Origin: Phytophthora hibernalis
Taxonomy: Eukaryota > Oomycota > Peronosporomycetes > Peronosporales > Peronosporaceae
Assembly: GCA_012656075.1 (NCBI GenBank)
Contig: JAAKBF010000058.1
Coordinates: forward strand, 62,001-126,000
Reading direction: 5' to 3'
DNA: 64,000 bases
In this document: piece after piece, positions 42,462 through 52,911 of the stretch
Layout: each line of letters opens with the position of its first letter
Numbering within the stretch: position 1 is the first letter of the stretch
Made by a program: the position numbers and the translations under genes
Notes under the pieces: generated by a model
The model's database searches: none
Told to the model about the DNA's origin: nothing
Seen by the model: the letters and a program-made list of their open reading frames with translations, nothing else

Positions 42462-43780
42462 ATGACGATCGCCACCGCGGACTTGTTCTCGCTACACACG
42501 CGCAAGCCCAAGCCCATCGACGTAGAGATGCTGGACTACGGCTTCGTAGAGCGCTGCACCGACCTGGACGAGCTCAAGGGGTCCTGGCGACGCTTCAATC
42601 GGGCAAGGAAGGCCGCTATCCTGACCTGGAGAAGGCCACGGAGAACCGCATCCTGGCTTTACTACCTGACCGAGAGCGCAACAAGATCCTGGGGATGCGT
42701 TCGGGCCCGACGATCAATGAACAGACTACTGAGGTCGACGAGTTGTCTCATTGGGCTGCCGAGATGGACCTGAAGAACGAAGCACTCCTGCGACAAGGGC
42801 CGATCAAACGTGAGCTGCCGCCTGTGCGAGGGCAGAAGTCTCCTGAAGATACAGAATCAGAGCTTGTACGTGTCCCTACGAAGCTGGCGGCAGATAAAAG
42901 CGACCAGAAGAAGTCCAAGGCGATCCCAGCTTACGATTTTAGATCGTGGGAGAAGTATGATGTTGACAAAGCTCTGGAAGAGCTCGATGGAGAGAGTGAA
43001 CGAGCCAAGGAGCAGGCTCGAAAGCAGCGAGAAGAGCTAGAGCAGCGTACCGCAGCGCGAAAGCGAGAACTGGAGTCACTTCACAAGTCAGTTGAGCTAG
43101 ACATGCTCCAGCCCGAAACACGGAAAGTGTACGCGGGGTACGAGAAGCAAAAGGGTAATGACTGTTTCAAGGCCAATGAACTGGAGATGGCTCTGTTGCA
43201 CTACACCCAGAGTATGGCCTACGACGACACTGTCGCAATCCTCTATGTCAATCGCGCATTGGTGCATCTCCGAATGAAGAACTTCGCCGCCGCTGAAGAT
43301 GATTGCACGCGCGGGATTTTGCTCGATCCTGGCTATATGAAGGGGTGGAGTCGTCGTGGTATGACTCGCTACAGGAGAGGAAAGTACGCCGAATCGATGC
43401 AAGACTTCGAGGAAGCACTGCGATTGGAGCCTGACAATCGCGAGGTAGCTAAACTATTGAAAGCAGCAAGAGAGAAGCACGAGGAGGTTAATGGCACTCT
43501 GTTGAGCAACCAAAACTCACCAGCCAAGCATAACTCTAAAGAGGTGGCTGAGGAAAAACCTTTCAAGCGCTTTGAGATCATCGAGGAGGCTGAAGAAAAA
43601 CCGTTCAAGCGTTTTGAGATCATCGAGGATGGCGAAGACAACGGCGACACGAAGTCGATCAAACAGAAGAACAACCAAAACGCACACGACCGGCAGCCTG
43701 GCCGAGGTTCGCTTGAAAAACCTTTCACACGCTTTGAGATCATCGAGGAGGAGGGCTCGGAAGACGAAGATGACGATTAA
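42462..43780 (+). CDS. SPAG1: SPAG1-like TPR protein, candidate dynein assembly factor
   Basis: The N-terminus EMLDYGFVERCTDLDELKGV, LATLQSGKEGRYPDLEKATE matches the conserved SPAG1 start (Y.YIE.C.D..ELE..L..LRSGKEG.YP.L). A three-repeat TPR domain follows: YEKQKGNDCFKANELEMALL, AILYVNRALVHLRMKNFAAA and KGWSRRGMTRYRRGKYAESM; this type binds HSP90/HSP70 tails. SPAG1 helps preassemble axonemal dynein arms with R2TP-like complexes. The C-terminus carries three copies of EKPF(K/T)RFEIIE(E/D) and an acidic tail, an unusual repeat possibly contacting PIH-domain partners. One base is missing in the G-run 42578-42581. The start is ATG 42462. Confidence 0.8.
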
Positions 43781-43895
43781 CTACAGTGGGACTTGATCCA
43801 GTAGTCATGCAAACCGCTTATCAGAGACAGCCACGATAACCGGCATGTGTATTCATTGCGAGCTGTGGCTCTCCCATGCAGCCTTTTCTATAGTT

Positions 43896-44402
43896 CTAGT
43901 CTGTTTCCATGTCGGTCGTCTGACTGTCCTGCTCTGTAGGCTGACGCACCACGCCCAAACCTGACTTCGCTGTGGAGAGGAAGTAGGAGCGCGTGTCACC
44001 AAACGACAGCACGGCCGCCTTCACGAGCATGTCAGGCGAGAAGACATCCTCCATCACGAGCTTGTCGATGTCGTGGTTGCGCACGTCTTCAAGGCGAATC
44101 GTTCCTGGGAATGCCTCCTTCAGCACCGTCTCGCCAACGCACAGGATGTCCACCATCACCTGTCGAGACGTGATCTTCACCACACGGCAGAGGACCACAT
44201 CACCGAGTCGCAGAACCTGCGCTGATGCCACCGCCTTGTTGGCGCGCGTGACCTCCACAACATCCTTCGAGATGCCCCACGTGCCACAAATTGACGCGAA
44301 GATGGAGCCGTCACGCACATAGGCTCCGTTTCCAGCTTGAAGCTTCCCGTCCGCCGTGGCCAACCGCTGACCGGGCACTGCGACGTCTCCTGAGCTGCTC
44401 AT
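43896..44402 (-). CDS. EXOSC1: exosome cap subunit CSL4 (EXOSC1)
   Basis: A 168-residue intact single-exon protein. VAVPGQRLATADG and GNGAYVRDGSIFASICGTW are the CSL4 N-terminal domain, and VLRLGDVVLCRVVKITSRQV, KEAFPGTIRLEDVR and SPDMLVKAAVLSFGDTRSYF form the S1 RNA-binding domain; TAKSGLGVV is the conserved end. CSL4 caps the nine-subunit RNA exosome ring and helps route RNA for 3-prime decay. The C-terminal zinc-ribbon-like region of archaeal and yeast relatives is not evident; the protein ends in an acidic tail. It is head-to-head with POP5, 116 bp between starts. Confidence 0.9.
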   Translation of the reverse strand: MSSSGDVAVPGQRLATADGKLQAGNGAYVRDGSIFASICGTWGISKDVVEVTRANKAVASAQVLRLGDVVLCRVVKITSRQVMVDILCVGETVLKEAFPGTIRLEDVRNHDIDKLVMEDVFSPDMLVKAAVLSFGDTRSYFLSTAKSGLGVVRQPTEQDSQTTDMETD

Positions 44403-44518
44403 GTCGAGTCAATTTCAACTGTCATCAATTTTGATCGGAACCTGCATATTCCGATTTTAATTGCGTATATCGTTCTCGGAGGTTCTTCACAAAGTTGTCA
44501 ACGCCATACAAAATCTCG

Positions 44519-45087
44519 ATGGTGCGTCTCAAGACACGCTACCTGGTGGTGGAGGCCTCTGGCGCCCGCAGACTGGAGGTGAAGAAGGGAGATATTGCGA
44601 TGCTGATCCGCGATTCCATCACCAAGAGTTACGGGGATTTCGGAGCTGGATTGGCGCAGTACGCTTTCCAAGGTCCGTGGTTACGAATGAGTTTCAACAT
44701 GTTGCGACTCTGGCGCTGACTTGGTATGTGCTTTGGTTCAGTGTTATATTATAACACGCAAACCAGGCTCGCAGTCATTCGGTGCGCGCGTGAGATGTGC
44801 AAGATGGTCGAGACATCGCTGGTGTTCGTGACGGACGTGCACAACCAAGACGTGAGCATCCGCGTCGCTCGCGTATGCGGTACGAGCTCAGCCAAAGGAG
44901 TTTCAATCATTGCTAGTGTCTTGCTGGTGTACTGATGGTTGTGCTTTTGTTCAGGGTCGAGCCGCACATGCAGAGAACATTTGTTGAAGTTTTCCTGGAG
45001 CGCGCTAAGACGCTGAATTTGTACGCTGCGCAGCCCCACTTTGACGAGGAAGTGCAAGCAGAAATCGCGCTCGTTGATCCACAGTAA
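44519..45087 (+). CDS. POP5: RNase P/MRP protein subunit POP5
   Basis: Exon 1 (44519-44672) encodes MVRLKTRYLVVEASGARRLE and a helix ending GAGLAQYAFQ. Intron 44673-44741 restores FQVLYYNTQTRLAVIRCARE, the POP5 core (V.YLN..T.L.IIRC.RE). Exon 2 continues MCKMVETSLVFVTDV to RVARVCG. Exon 3 (from 44955) gives VEPHMQRTFVEVFLERAK and ends DPQ at 45087. POP5 binds the catalytic RNA of RNase P and MRP, which mature tRNA and rRNA. The second donor (44880/44881) is in phase only if one G is missing from the GG at 44879-44880. The start is supported by the family N-terminus MVR.K.RYL. Confidence 0.85.
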
Positions 45088-45302
45088 CGACACCAGGCTA
45101 TTTAACGCTCAATCCACAAGCTCACGAGTTGTATCGCATGTCATTAAAGTACTGAGAAGTATCTTCCAGCTCAGCTCAGCTCGCACAGCAACACAAGACC
45201 TCGCCCAACTCATCTGTTCGCTGTATGTATTATTTGCTGTCTGGAAGTACCACGAGAGCAGCAAAGACCTGCCTATCGTTGCGATTGTGTTGATCAGCCA
45301 GC

Positions 45303-45843
45303 CTATTCGATGGACTTGCCCTGCTTCTCGTACTCTGTCTCGATCTGCGAGCAGTGGAAATCCACCTCGTCGAAGATCTCGCGCACGTCCTTGCCGGGAA
45401 CCTCCATCTCGTGCTTGGTGCCGTTGACTGCAACAAATAACAGCAATCAGACTCTCGATCCCATACAAGCTGCAGTATCCATCGGCAAACGTACTGAAGT
45501 CCAGCTTGATAATAGGCAGCGAGCCCGTCAGCGACGGCTCGTAGCCGATCTCCGCCTTGGGGTTCACCTTGCGCGTCTGTCAATAAAGCAAAATCCTGTC
45601 AGAATGTATATCACCTTTCCTCCCATTCTGCCGATTGACACCCTACCTTCTCGGCCGTCAACTGCCGGTAGAACTCACTGGAGACGTTTACAAACAACAC
45701 ACAAACGTCAGTCCAGAGTCCACCAATAATACAACAGGATACGACACTGCCGCCACTCACCAGGCACCTGTCGCCCGCCGGTCGAAGCTGGAGAAGGAGA
45801 CCTTTGCCGACTTGAGGAAACGAACCACGTTGCGCGCCGCCAT
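45303..45843 (-). CDS. MRPL53: mitochondrial large ribosomal subunit protein mL53
   Basis: Four exons on the minus strand give about 107 residues: MAARNVVRFLKSAKVSFSSF, then EFYRQLTAEK, TRKVNPKAEIGYEPSLTGSL, and INGTKHEMEVPGKDVREIFD up to the stop at 45303. The order (basic start, F-x-PF-like turn, short helix, beta strand ending in a G.......I.. helix) fits the Ribosomal_L53 family. The first intron is best taken as 45678-45760 (donor GTGAGT), which keeps frame; an upstream GTGCCT would not. It is divergent from SAP18. Confidence 0.75.
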
Positions 45844-45902
45844 CCTGTCTGTTGCTGCTGTTTGACTGTCACCACCACCGCTCGATTACAGTAGTATTAT
45901 CC

Positions 45903-45921
45903 CATCATATGGCATATGATG
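45903..45921. repeat. 9-bp palindrome in a divergent promoter
   Basis: CATCATATG, one G, CATATGATG: a perfect inverted repeat with a single central base, midway between the mL53 start (45843, minus) and the SAP18 start (45983, plus). It has the shape of a homodimeric transcription-factor site. No factor is assigned. Confidence 0.5.
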
Positions 45922-45982
45922 ACCAACAACAGGCACGCCAGTCGAGAAATAGATACATTTTCGGACGTCAATAATTGCAGCG

Positions 45983-46580
45983 ATGCCACCCGAGACGATC
46001 GACCGCGAGAAGCACTGCCCCTTCCTGCTGCGAGTCTTCTTCAGCAGGGGCGCCCACAACAGGTACGTGAACTATATAGGTTGCTGTATCGGTGCAAGGA
46101 ACTGCGGCTGATTGAGATGAGGCTGTGCTGTGTGTGTGTCCGTTGATGCAGAGCCGATGCGTTCGAAGCTCTCGACGACAAGTCAATTGCCAACGAACTG
46201 CACATTTACACATGGTAAGCTTAATTTGTTGCTCTGTCATTGTGTTGGATCAATTGCTAACGTGGCTTTAATGCAGGCCTGACGCGACGCTGCGCGAGAT
46301 CGCGGACCTGGTGCAAGACTCGAACACGGACGCCCAGAAGCCCAACATGCGCCTGAGCATTTGCGTCGTGTCGGAGACAAGAGACGGGAGGTGAGTGCTA
46401 TTGTTTGCCAACGGATACAGTGATTGTTTCAGGCTGCTAACGAGCTTGCTGTGTAGAGTGCTCATGCGGAAGGTTGGCTACGTGAACAGCAGCCATCGTC
46501 GATGCGCCGACGACAGCAAGACTCTTGCCGGTGTGCGATTCCATCCAGGTGACTTGGTAGATATTGCCATGGTGGACTAG
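45983..46580 (+). CDS. SAP18: SAP18, histone deacetylase complex / splicing-associated subunit
   Basis: Four exons (introns 46063-46151, 46215-46276, 46390-46456) encode about 126 residues: TIDREKHCPFLLRVFFSRGA, ANELHIYTWPDATLREIADL and SICVVSETRDGR, ending KTLAGVRFHPGDLVDIAMVD. This is the full ubiquitin-like SAP18 fold, with its signature CPFLLRVF and YTW.DATL.EL. SAP18 belongs to the Sin3-HDAC complex and to the ASAP/PSAP RNA-processing complex. All junctions are in frame and there is no lesion. Confidence 0.93.
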
Positions 46581-46721
46581 GAAGCAGCTCCGATAAGCCT
46601 CGGGCAATACCAACAACCAGCTGTGTCGGAAAGATAGCGCCGTATCTTCAGTACCCTTCTTAGCTGATACCGCTTTCTACAGGTTTTCTGATTGCCAGCA
46701 ATCGCACATACTCAGGGGAAG

Positions 46722-47213
46722 ATGGTGCTGGTGAGTACGGACACGTTCCTGGCTAAGGTGGCGGAGTTGTACACGGAGGCGCAGAGCTCCAAGGGCTCGG
46801 TAACTGTCTCCTGCAAGAGTGGTACATCCTGGAGTTGTATTATCGTCCCCCTCATCGTCTGACAGTGTCCACATGATGCAGTTCCCGTGGCCAAAGTGAA
46901 CACCAAAGCGCAGCAGCAGATCCGCAAGCTCTCGGTGGAAGACGGAGAGCACGTGCTGCTCTTCCGCGCCTGCAAATATGGCAACAACAAGCACAAGAAG
47001 AAATACAGCACCGTGGTACGAGAATATACACCTTATTGAGGGGGTCTATTGACCTAACTGGAACTTCATGAACCCAGGTTACGTCGGTGAGCCACGCGTC
47101 GTTCCACGCGTCTCTGAGCCAGATCATCAAGACGAAGGTGGACGTGTCCGTCAAGGACGTGGCTGGCAAGGGGCTTAAGCGGGTGGCTAAGGTCAAGAAG
47201 ACCACGGAATAGA
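46722..47213 (+). CDS. SRP14: signal recognition particle subunit SRP14
   Basis: Three exons (introns 46822-46881 and 47016-47077) encode about 122 residues. MVLVSTDTFLAKVAELYTEA, SKGSVTVSCK, LLFRACKYGNNKHKKKYSTV and VTSVSHASFHASLSQIIKT follow SRP14, with the conserved kk.kiST.V strand and a Lys-rich C-terminus. SRP14 pairs with SRP9 on the Alu domain of SRP RNA and arrests translation elongation. The start MVL is shared with animal SRP14. Confidence 0.9.
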
Positions 47214-47346
47214 TAGAGGCACGCTCAGGTTCAGGTCTAGAACTGGAGAAGGAGAGCCAAATGGAACGAGTTCTGATGATTACAAAGCTACAGAGGAGTA
47301 CACAGGTTCAGATGGTATCGACCCGAGATGCAGATACCGTCCTCTG

Positions 47347-50300
47347 TCACTGCGTAGACGCTGGAGATGCGGCGATGATTTGGTCTTCGTCGGCCTGGAT
47401 ATACGTGTTGAAGGCTGGCAGGTCGTCGATGAGGGCCATGTCCCCCAACACGTCGCCTAAATAGTGGTTGCGCCGGGATGTCCGTCGACGACCCTCTTGC
47501 AACCCGGTGCTGGACAGCAAGCGACCGACCATAGGCATGTAGTCGAGCACGAAACGCGGCTCCGAGTTTCCACAGCTGCATCGGCAACAACAGAGCGTGA
47601 GATGGTAAAACTGAGCAGCGAGTACAGTTTAAAACGCACCCTTTGTACGCAGGCGGCAATTCGAACTTGGCCTTTAGCTCCGCCAGCGCTGTCTGATGAG
47701 CGCGTCGGCGGGAGGCAACCTGAGAGCTATCAAACGTCCGCTCCACACAAGCCGATGCAGAAGGTCCTTGCCCTCGCATCAGTAATGTACCGAGATGGCT
47801 CGTTGAAGAGCCTAACATGTGGAGACTGGAACGCCTCAACTCCAAGGCTGCAAGCCGCTCGCGCTCCAAGAGGAAAAACGAATCCTGTTATCAGTTGGCA
47901 ACAACCACCTCGGTAAGATTAAACCACAGTGGGAGAGCGGATAACCAAGAGGGTCGTACCTCAACATCTTCGTGATCAAGCCTGTCATTGGAAGCTGGTG
48001 CCATCCAAATGTCTGCAACCGAAGCAGCATCCATGATCTGCGCTAGCTCCGCCATAGCGTCAATGTCTGCCTGCTTTTCCTCGCGGCTTTTGTCCTCAAC
48101 TTTCTGGTCCACCACGCTTAGCTCGGCTAGTAAGTTGCTCGTTAATGCATCAAAGAGGAGCATCCGGTTGACCAGACAGTCAAGCAGGGATATCAACGTG
48201 TCTTGACTCATCGGTCTCACGCTTGTCTGCACTCACGTGTTGCCAGCGCCACTGAGCCTTAGTATTTACGTCGGACGCAGGCAAGTTTGCCTCCAGAAAA
48301 TTCAGGGAGCGCCGCACATCACACTCGAAGTACTTGCCCAGTACGTCAATGAGAGACGGTACCAGTTGCAGTCCTTCGATAAAGGCCACCAGACACATCC
48401 AAGTTGCAAACTCGCCCATTGAAGGTCTGCGAAGCTCGCGACACAGACGTCCAGGTTTCGCGGGGAATGCATCGGGCAGCTGCGCACATGTTACAACAAT
48501 GGGGCACTTCGAATGTTTTGCGATAGAGCACACGGCGTTTAGGAAACCTTTGTCTTCGTCAAAGACCAGGTCCACGTCTTCGAATAGCACAAGCGACAGT
48601 GACGCCGCTGTGGGTTTCTCTAAGCTTTTGTGGCCCTCCGAGTGTCTCCGTCGTTTCTTCTTCTTCTGCTTCTTCTTGCTCTTATCGTCCTTTCCACCAA
48701 CGTGCAATACTCGGGTGGATTGCGTGGCTTCACCCGCAAGCTCCACGACGCTTTTTCCAGAACGGTTTTGAGCCGCGTTAATTTCAATGATTTCGTATCC
48801 CAACTCTTCTGCGCATGCATATACGGCAGCAGATTTACCAGAACCAGACTCGCCCTCCAGGATGAACAGACGGCACAAGTCGCCTACCTCGTCTTCGCTA
48901 TCGCTGTCACAATCTTCAAAGGTGAAAAGCTCTGTTGAGAAGCTATCAATGCCGCCGCCGACTTTCCACGCGCTCAACCAGGACGATAACGTGTGCAGCG
49001 AATCCCGATTTCCAACAAGCCCACTTGCATTGACCGGTAAGTAGCGATCCACCAATGACAAGTTTTGCTCGCGGTCTACGCGTTTCGCCTTGGCCTGCTC
49101 CAGCCCCTCTAGAAGCTCGCGCACTCGTTTCTCGCGCATTCCGTGTGTTTCAACCAGTTCATCGATGAGCAGGGTTTCCCTCTCTACCATCTCCGCTACA
49201 GCAGCATCTGAATTCACCACTGGGCGCGGCAAGGTGACATCGATTGTCTCGACAACCGGTGCTGGAATACTCGAGGCGTCTAAGAACTCACGAAACCAAA
49301 ACTGTTCAGAAAATGAAGACTCTGTGGTTACTTGTCCGTTCATGGCTGCTTTCAGTTGGTCCATTACATCGCTTGACAGCCTGCTGTCTCCTGCGGAATC
49401 TTCATCAGTGAGAACCACCACGTCTGGCACCTCTTTCTTCGACGGCATCGAGCTGTTCGTATTGGTGTCCATATCCTCTGCTTCTACACACATGGACAAC
49501 ACGTGCTGCACAACCGGAAAAAGTGACAATGGCTTGTTCCAGCGCCCCCACCTGTACCTCGACGTGGCTTCTCACCGGCTTCACCGTCTTCGTCAATCTC
49601 AGCTACACCATCGTCATTTTCAGCACTACTGTTGCGCTTGGCGTTGGCTCGTGCCTGGAAAAACGGGTTAGCTGTTTGGCCAGCGAAAAAGCAAGGTCTT
49701 TTTCGCGAGTCTGGCGTAGCTGCTCACGGAAAGTGGACAGAGTTTCAATCTCTTGCTGTTGCTTCCTCTCCAGTTCACTCAAGAAGAACGACTTCGCCGC
49801 ACCAGGTGAGCTAGACGTCGATCCATCCTTCGCAGGAGGCGACGTCTTCTTCTTATTCATCTCCAATTTCCGCTTGCGCCCAGTTGTCGTCACGTTGGCT
49901 TCTTCCTTCTTCGTGGACGGCGGCGGCGTCAAGAACGAAGCTGCGTTGTTCCTAGCAGCGACTGCATCGAGTAGTTTCTGCTGCTGTTGCAGGATCTCTG
50001 CCTTCACCACCGCCTGTCTTTTCGGTCGCCCCGAGATCATGACAGTGCTGACATCGTCTTGCTCGTTACTGCTGACAACTGCCGAGTCGAATTCCAGTCC
50101 AGAGCTCTTCTTTTTCTTCTTCGCTTTGCTCTTCTTCTCGACGGGCGTTTTCTCCAATTGAGAGGCCATGATGGCACTTGCAAGTGCATCGTCCTCCTCT
50201 TTTGCCACCTGTTTGTCCGCTCTCTTGACGCAGAAGAGTGCGATAGACGGCTGCGACTTGTCATTCGCCGCTCGGGCGGCTCTGCGTGACGCTCTGGCCT

Positions 50301-50568
50301 TTTTCCTGGTGCCTCTTCTGGCCCAATGCGCCCTCTCGTCGAACTCATCGTCGTCCGCCTCGCTGTCGATCTCCTCCACGAGCGAGCGCTTGTCGGGGCT
50401 TATGCTCGTGATGGTCTCCTTGGCGCGCAACTGTGCGAGGCTGATGTCTAGTGGCGAGTCGCTGCTGTCTTCGATCTTGTCCTGCGGCTGGGAGTCCGAC
50501 GTGGCGGATGCATCCGAAGCTTCTGACTTGGGGACACCCAGCCACGTAGATAGGCCTTGGGACGCCAT
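47347..50568 (-). CDS. ATAD5: ATAD5/ELG1-type RFC-like PCNA unloader
   Basis: The disordered N-terminus (MASQGLSTWLGVPKSEASDA, Lys-rich stretches, 50568 down to about 49600) leads to an AAA+ domain: LVDRYLPVNASGLVGN, Walker A GESGSGKSA, Walker B LVLFEDVDLVFDEDKGF, then PIVVTCAQLPDAF. The C-terminal helical part includes ISLLDCLVNRMLLFDALTSN and FVLDYMPMVGRLLSSTGLQE, with the closing HYLGDVLGDMA. The AAA layout and the RFC-collar-like C-terminus fit ELG1/ATAD5, which unloads PCNA after replication. Introns lie at about 47875-47955 and 47578-47641. Frame changes occur near 49650, 49520 and 48210; some may be slips and one may be an unrecognised intron, so the exact protein is uncertain there. 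The stop is at 47347. Confidence 0.75.
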
Positions 50569-50757
50569 GGCGGGCGACGATCAAGCACTGCCCAAAATGG
50601 GCTTCCCGCCAAAATGCCTTTGAAAACCGTTTGTTACTTTCGGGTTACATTCCGGTAACATGGCTTCGTAACCGGATGAACATGCGACGTGTGAGAATGA
50701 GTTTACTGAAAACGAATTGTGCTGCGTGTTACCTACTGCTGTAGATCTCTCCTGCAA

Positions 50758-51876
50758 CTAGTTGCTCGGTCGGCCCGAGGCATCAGTCATGGGACCCGAG
50801 TTCGGAGGCCCGTTCATCTGCATCGGAGCTATTCCTTGTTGGGGTATCTGCATGCTCTGCTGAGGCATGCCTTGCTGACCCATGGACATGCTTTGTTGCG
50901 GCATCGCCATACTCTGCTGAGGCATCGCCATGCTCTGTTGAGGCATTGTCATGTTCTGCTGAGGCATTGCCATGCTCTGCTGCGGCATCATACTTTGCTG
51001 TTGCATGCCCTGCTGGGGCATTCCTTGCGTCGCGGGATTCATGCGCTGCATCTGGTTGGGGGCCATCATTCCATAACCTTGGGCACCCATCTGGAAGCCC
51101 ATGTTGGGCACCATTCCACCTCGATTGTCTGAGAAGCTTGTGGGGACCTGCATGGTGTTGCTCATACGGGCCGGGTGGGCCATCGGCCCACTGCCAGGGA
51201 CGCCGTAGGGCATGCCGCCGTTGGCAAATCGCTGCTGTTGCTGTTGTTGCTGTTGTTGCTGCTGCTGCTGAACCATGGGGTTCATTTGTGCGTACTGCTG
51301 GGCCATGCGTGCCTGGTACTGAGCCTGAGCTTGAGCATAGGCTTGGGCTTGAGCTTGAGCCTGCGCCTGAGCCTGGAGCCGCGCTTGAGCTTGCGCTCTC
51401 GCTTGGGCCTGCGCTTGTGCCTGAGCCTGTGCCTGGAGCTGTGCCTGGCTAATCTGCATCATACCCGGGCGGTTGTATTGCTGCTGAGGCATCTGCTGGG
51501 GCTGCCCGTAGGCCTGTGGCTGTCTCGGGGACGTGTCGGAGGATTCGTCGGCCCACTTGGCCAGCGTCATGAGGTTCTTGTTGAGGTTCTTGCGCTTCTT
51601 GTCGAGCTTCTCCGTAAACTCCCCAGTTGAACTGTGCCCTTGCCGTGCTTGATCTGCGTGTTGAGCTCGATGATCTCCACGATGAGACTCGAGTTCTCGT
51701 CCAGCATGGCCTTCAGGGGGAATACGAGACATATCTCCAGTCAGAGAACGCTATAGACTGCGCAAATAAAGAGGACGAACCTGAATTTGCTCCGTCGTGA
51801 TCTGCTTGGGCTCCGCGACCTGCTGCGGGGCCGCGTACGCGCGGTTCATGGCCATCTGCGGGGTCGACGTCGCCAT
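50758..51876 (-). CDS. SS18/SYT (GIF/AN3-type) SWI/SNF cofactor with Gln-rich tail
   Basis: Exon 1 (51876-51781) ends EPKQITTEQIQ; after intron 51711-51780, exon 2 starts AMLDENSSLIVEIIELNTQI. With one base restored in 51637-51639 the sequence continues to EKLDKKRKNLNKNLMTLAKW. This is the SSXT/SNH domain (ITTE.IQ..LDEN..LI..I......GK......Y...L..NL.YLA..AD). The C-terminus is very rich in Gln, Ala, Met and Gly, with (AQ)n repeats (about 51290-51440), a polyGln run (about 51225-51270) and a tandem MPQQSMA repeat (about 50860-51000), like the QPGY domain of SS18. The protein is expected to be a nuclear subunit of SWI/SNF-type chromatin remodellers. The start agrees with the conserved distance to ITTEQIQ. 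Confidence 0.8.
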
Positions 51877-52036
51877 TTTTATCGCTTTGTGTGTTTTTCC
51901 AAGGTGCTTGTCCACTACTGTTGAATTTCGTCTAAGTACGATGCAGTCATTGGTGGATAGGTGGATACATCCCTGTAACTGGCTGAAAAGAGGGCGCACG
52001 CAAACCGCTGGTTTCCAGCAGCAATAGTCGATCAGT

Positions 52037-52506
52037 ATGAGCGGAATGCAGCGCTTCCTCCGACTGAGTGTGGCCGAGGCTGAGGCTGCCATGAAGCCTA
52101 CGCTCGTAAAAGGAAAGTGGAATCAGCCGCTTATCTCGAGCCGGAAGGTGGCGATGGTGAAGAAACACGCGCTGCGCAACGGCCTCGTGGGTTCGTGGGA
52201 GGAAGGCAAGGGCGGCTGGCTCGAGACGTGGGACCGACCGCAGAAGCACCACGTGATGCGGCCGCTCAAGGGCCACAAGAACCAGCGCGACGAGTTCGAC
52301 CGGTGGGTCATGGGACGTATAAGTGGGTGCTGTAAGGCAGAGACTGAAGGTTCTGTGTGTTGTTTACTGCTTGCTACAGCGTCAAGAAGGTGCAGGCAGC
52401 CATGGCAGCTATGCCCGGCAAGATCGCAGACCACAAGAAGGCGGTCAAGCAGGCCAAACCCCTCAAGGGCCTGGAAAAGTGGCTCAACGAGACGGACCCG
52501 TACTAG
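52037..52506 (+). CDS. probable mitochondrial ribosomal protein, mL59-like
   Basis: Exon 1 (52037-52302) starts MSGMQRFLRLSVAEAEAAMK and has KWNQPLISSRKVAMVKKHAL, then LVGSWEEGKGG. Intron 52303-52379; exon 2 gives VKKVQAAMAAMPGKIADHKK and ends ETDPY. The PLIS.R..A.LRK element, followed by a basic loop and a final R...I..A...MP..I.. helix, resembles the mL59/MRPL25 family; this is recall-based similarity, so the name is tentative. Small, basic, and head-to-head with the SS18-like gene (160 bp between starts). Confidence 0.55.
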
Positions 52507-52911
52507 ATGTAGAGCAGAGAGACAGGAGCAGGAACAGGAGATACAAGACAAGCGGACACGCACCCTTTTTGCCCACTCTAGACTGAGGCGTTGAAGAGGT
52601 TGCAGGACTTTATTGTTGTTGATGTGGAGGTGGCTGATGCAGGGGACACCGGTGCAGCTACTTACTGCTGCATGGTCAAACCAAATGTTGGGCAGCTGTG
52701 TGACGTTGCGCTGTCTGCTTGATGAACTCTACGAGCAAATACTATCGACAAAGACGCAGACTTTCTCGGATACCTTCCTGCCAGGAATCGTGGTGTTTTG
52801 GTAGTGTTAGCAGCATTTAGCCGTAGGATCTGAAGCGTCACGTGCGATTTGCAGTTGAGCACTCGAAGTAGCCGCTGGCGACAAGTGTATTGGCAGACAG
52901 CGGCTTAAAGT

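Noticed and set aside
49090..50161. Plus-strand Ser- and Phe-rich frames over the ATAD5-like gene
   Set aside because: Antisense to Lys/Glu-rich coding sequence; low-complexity shadows.
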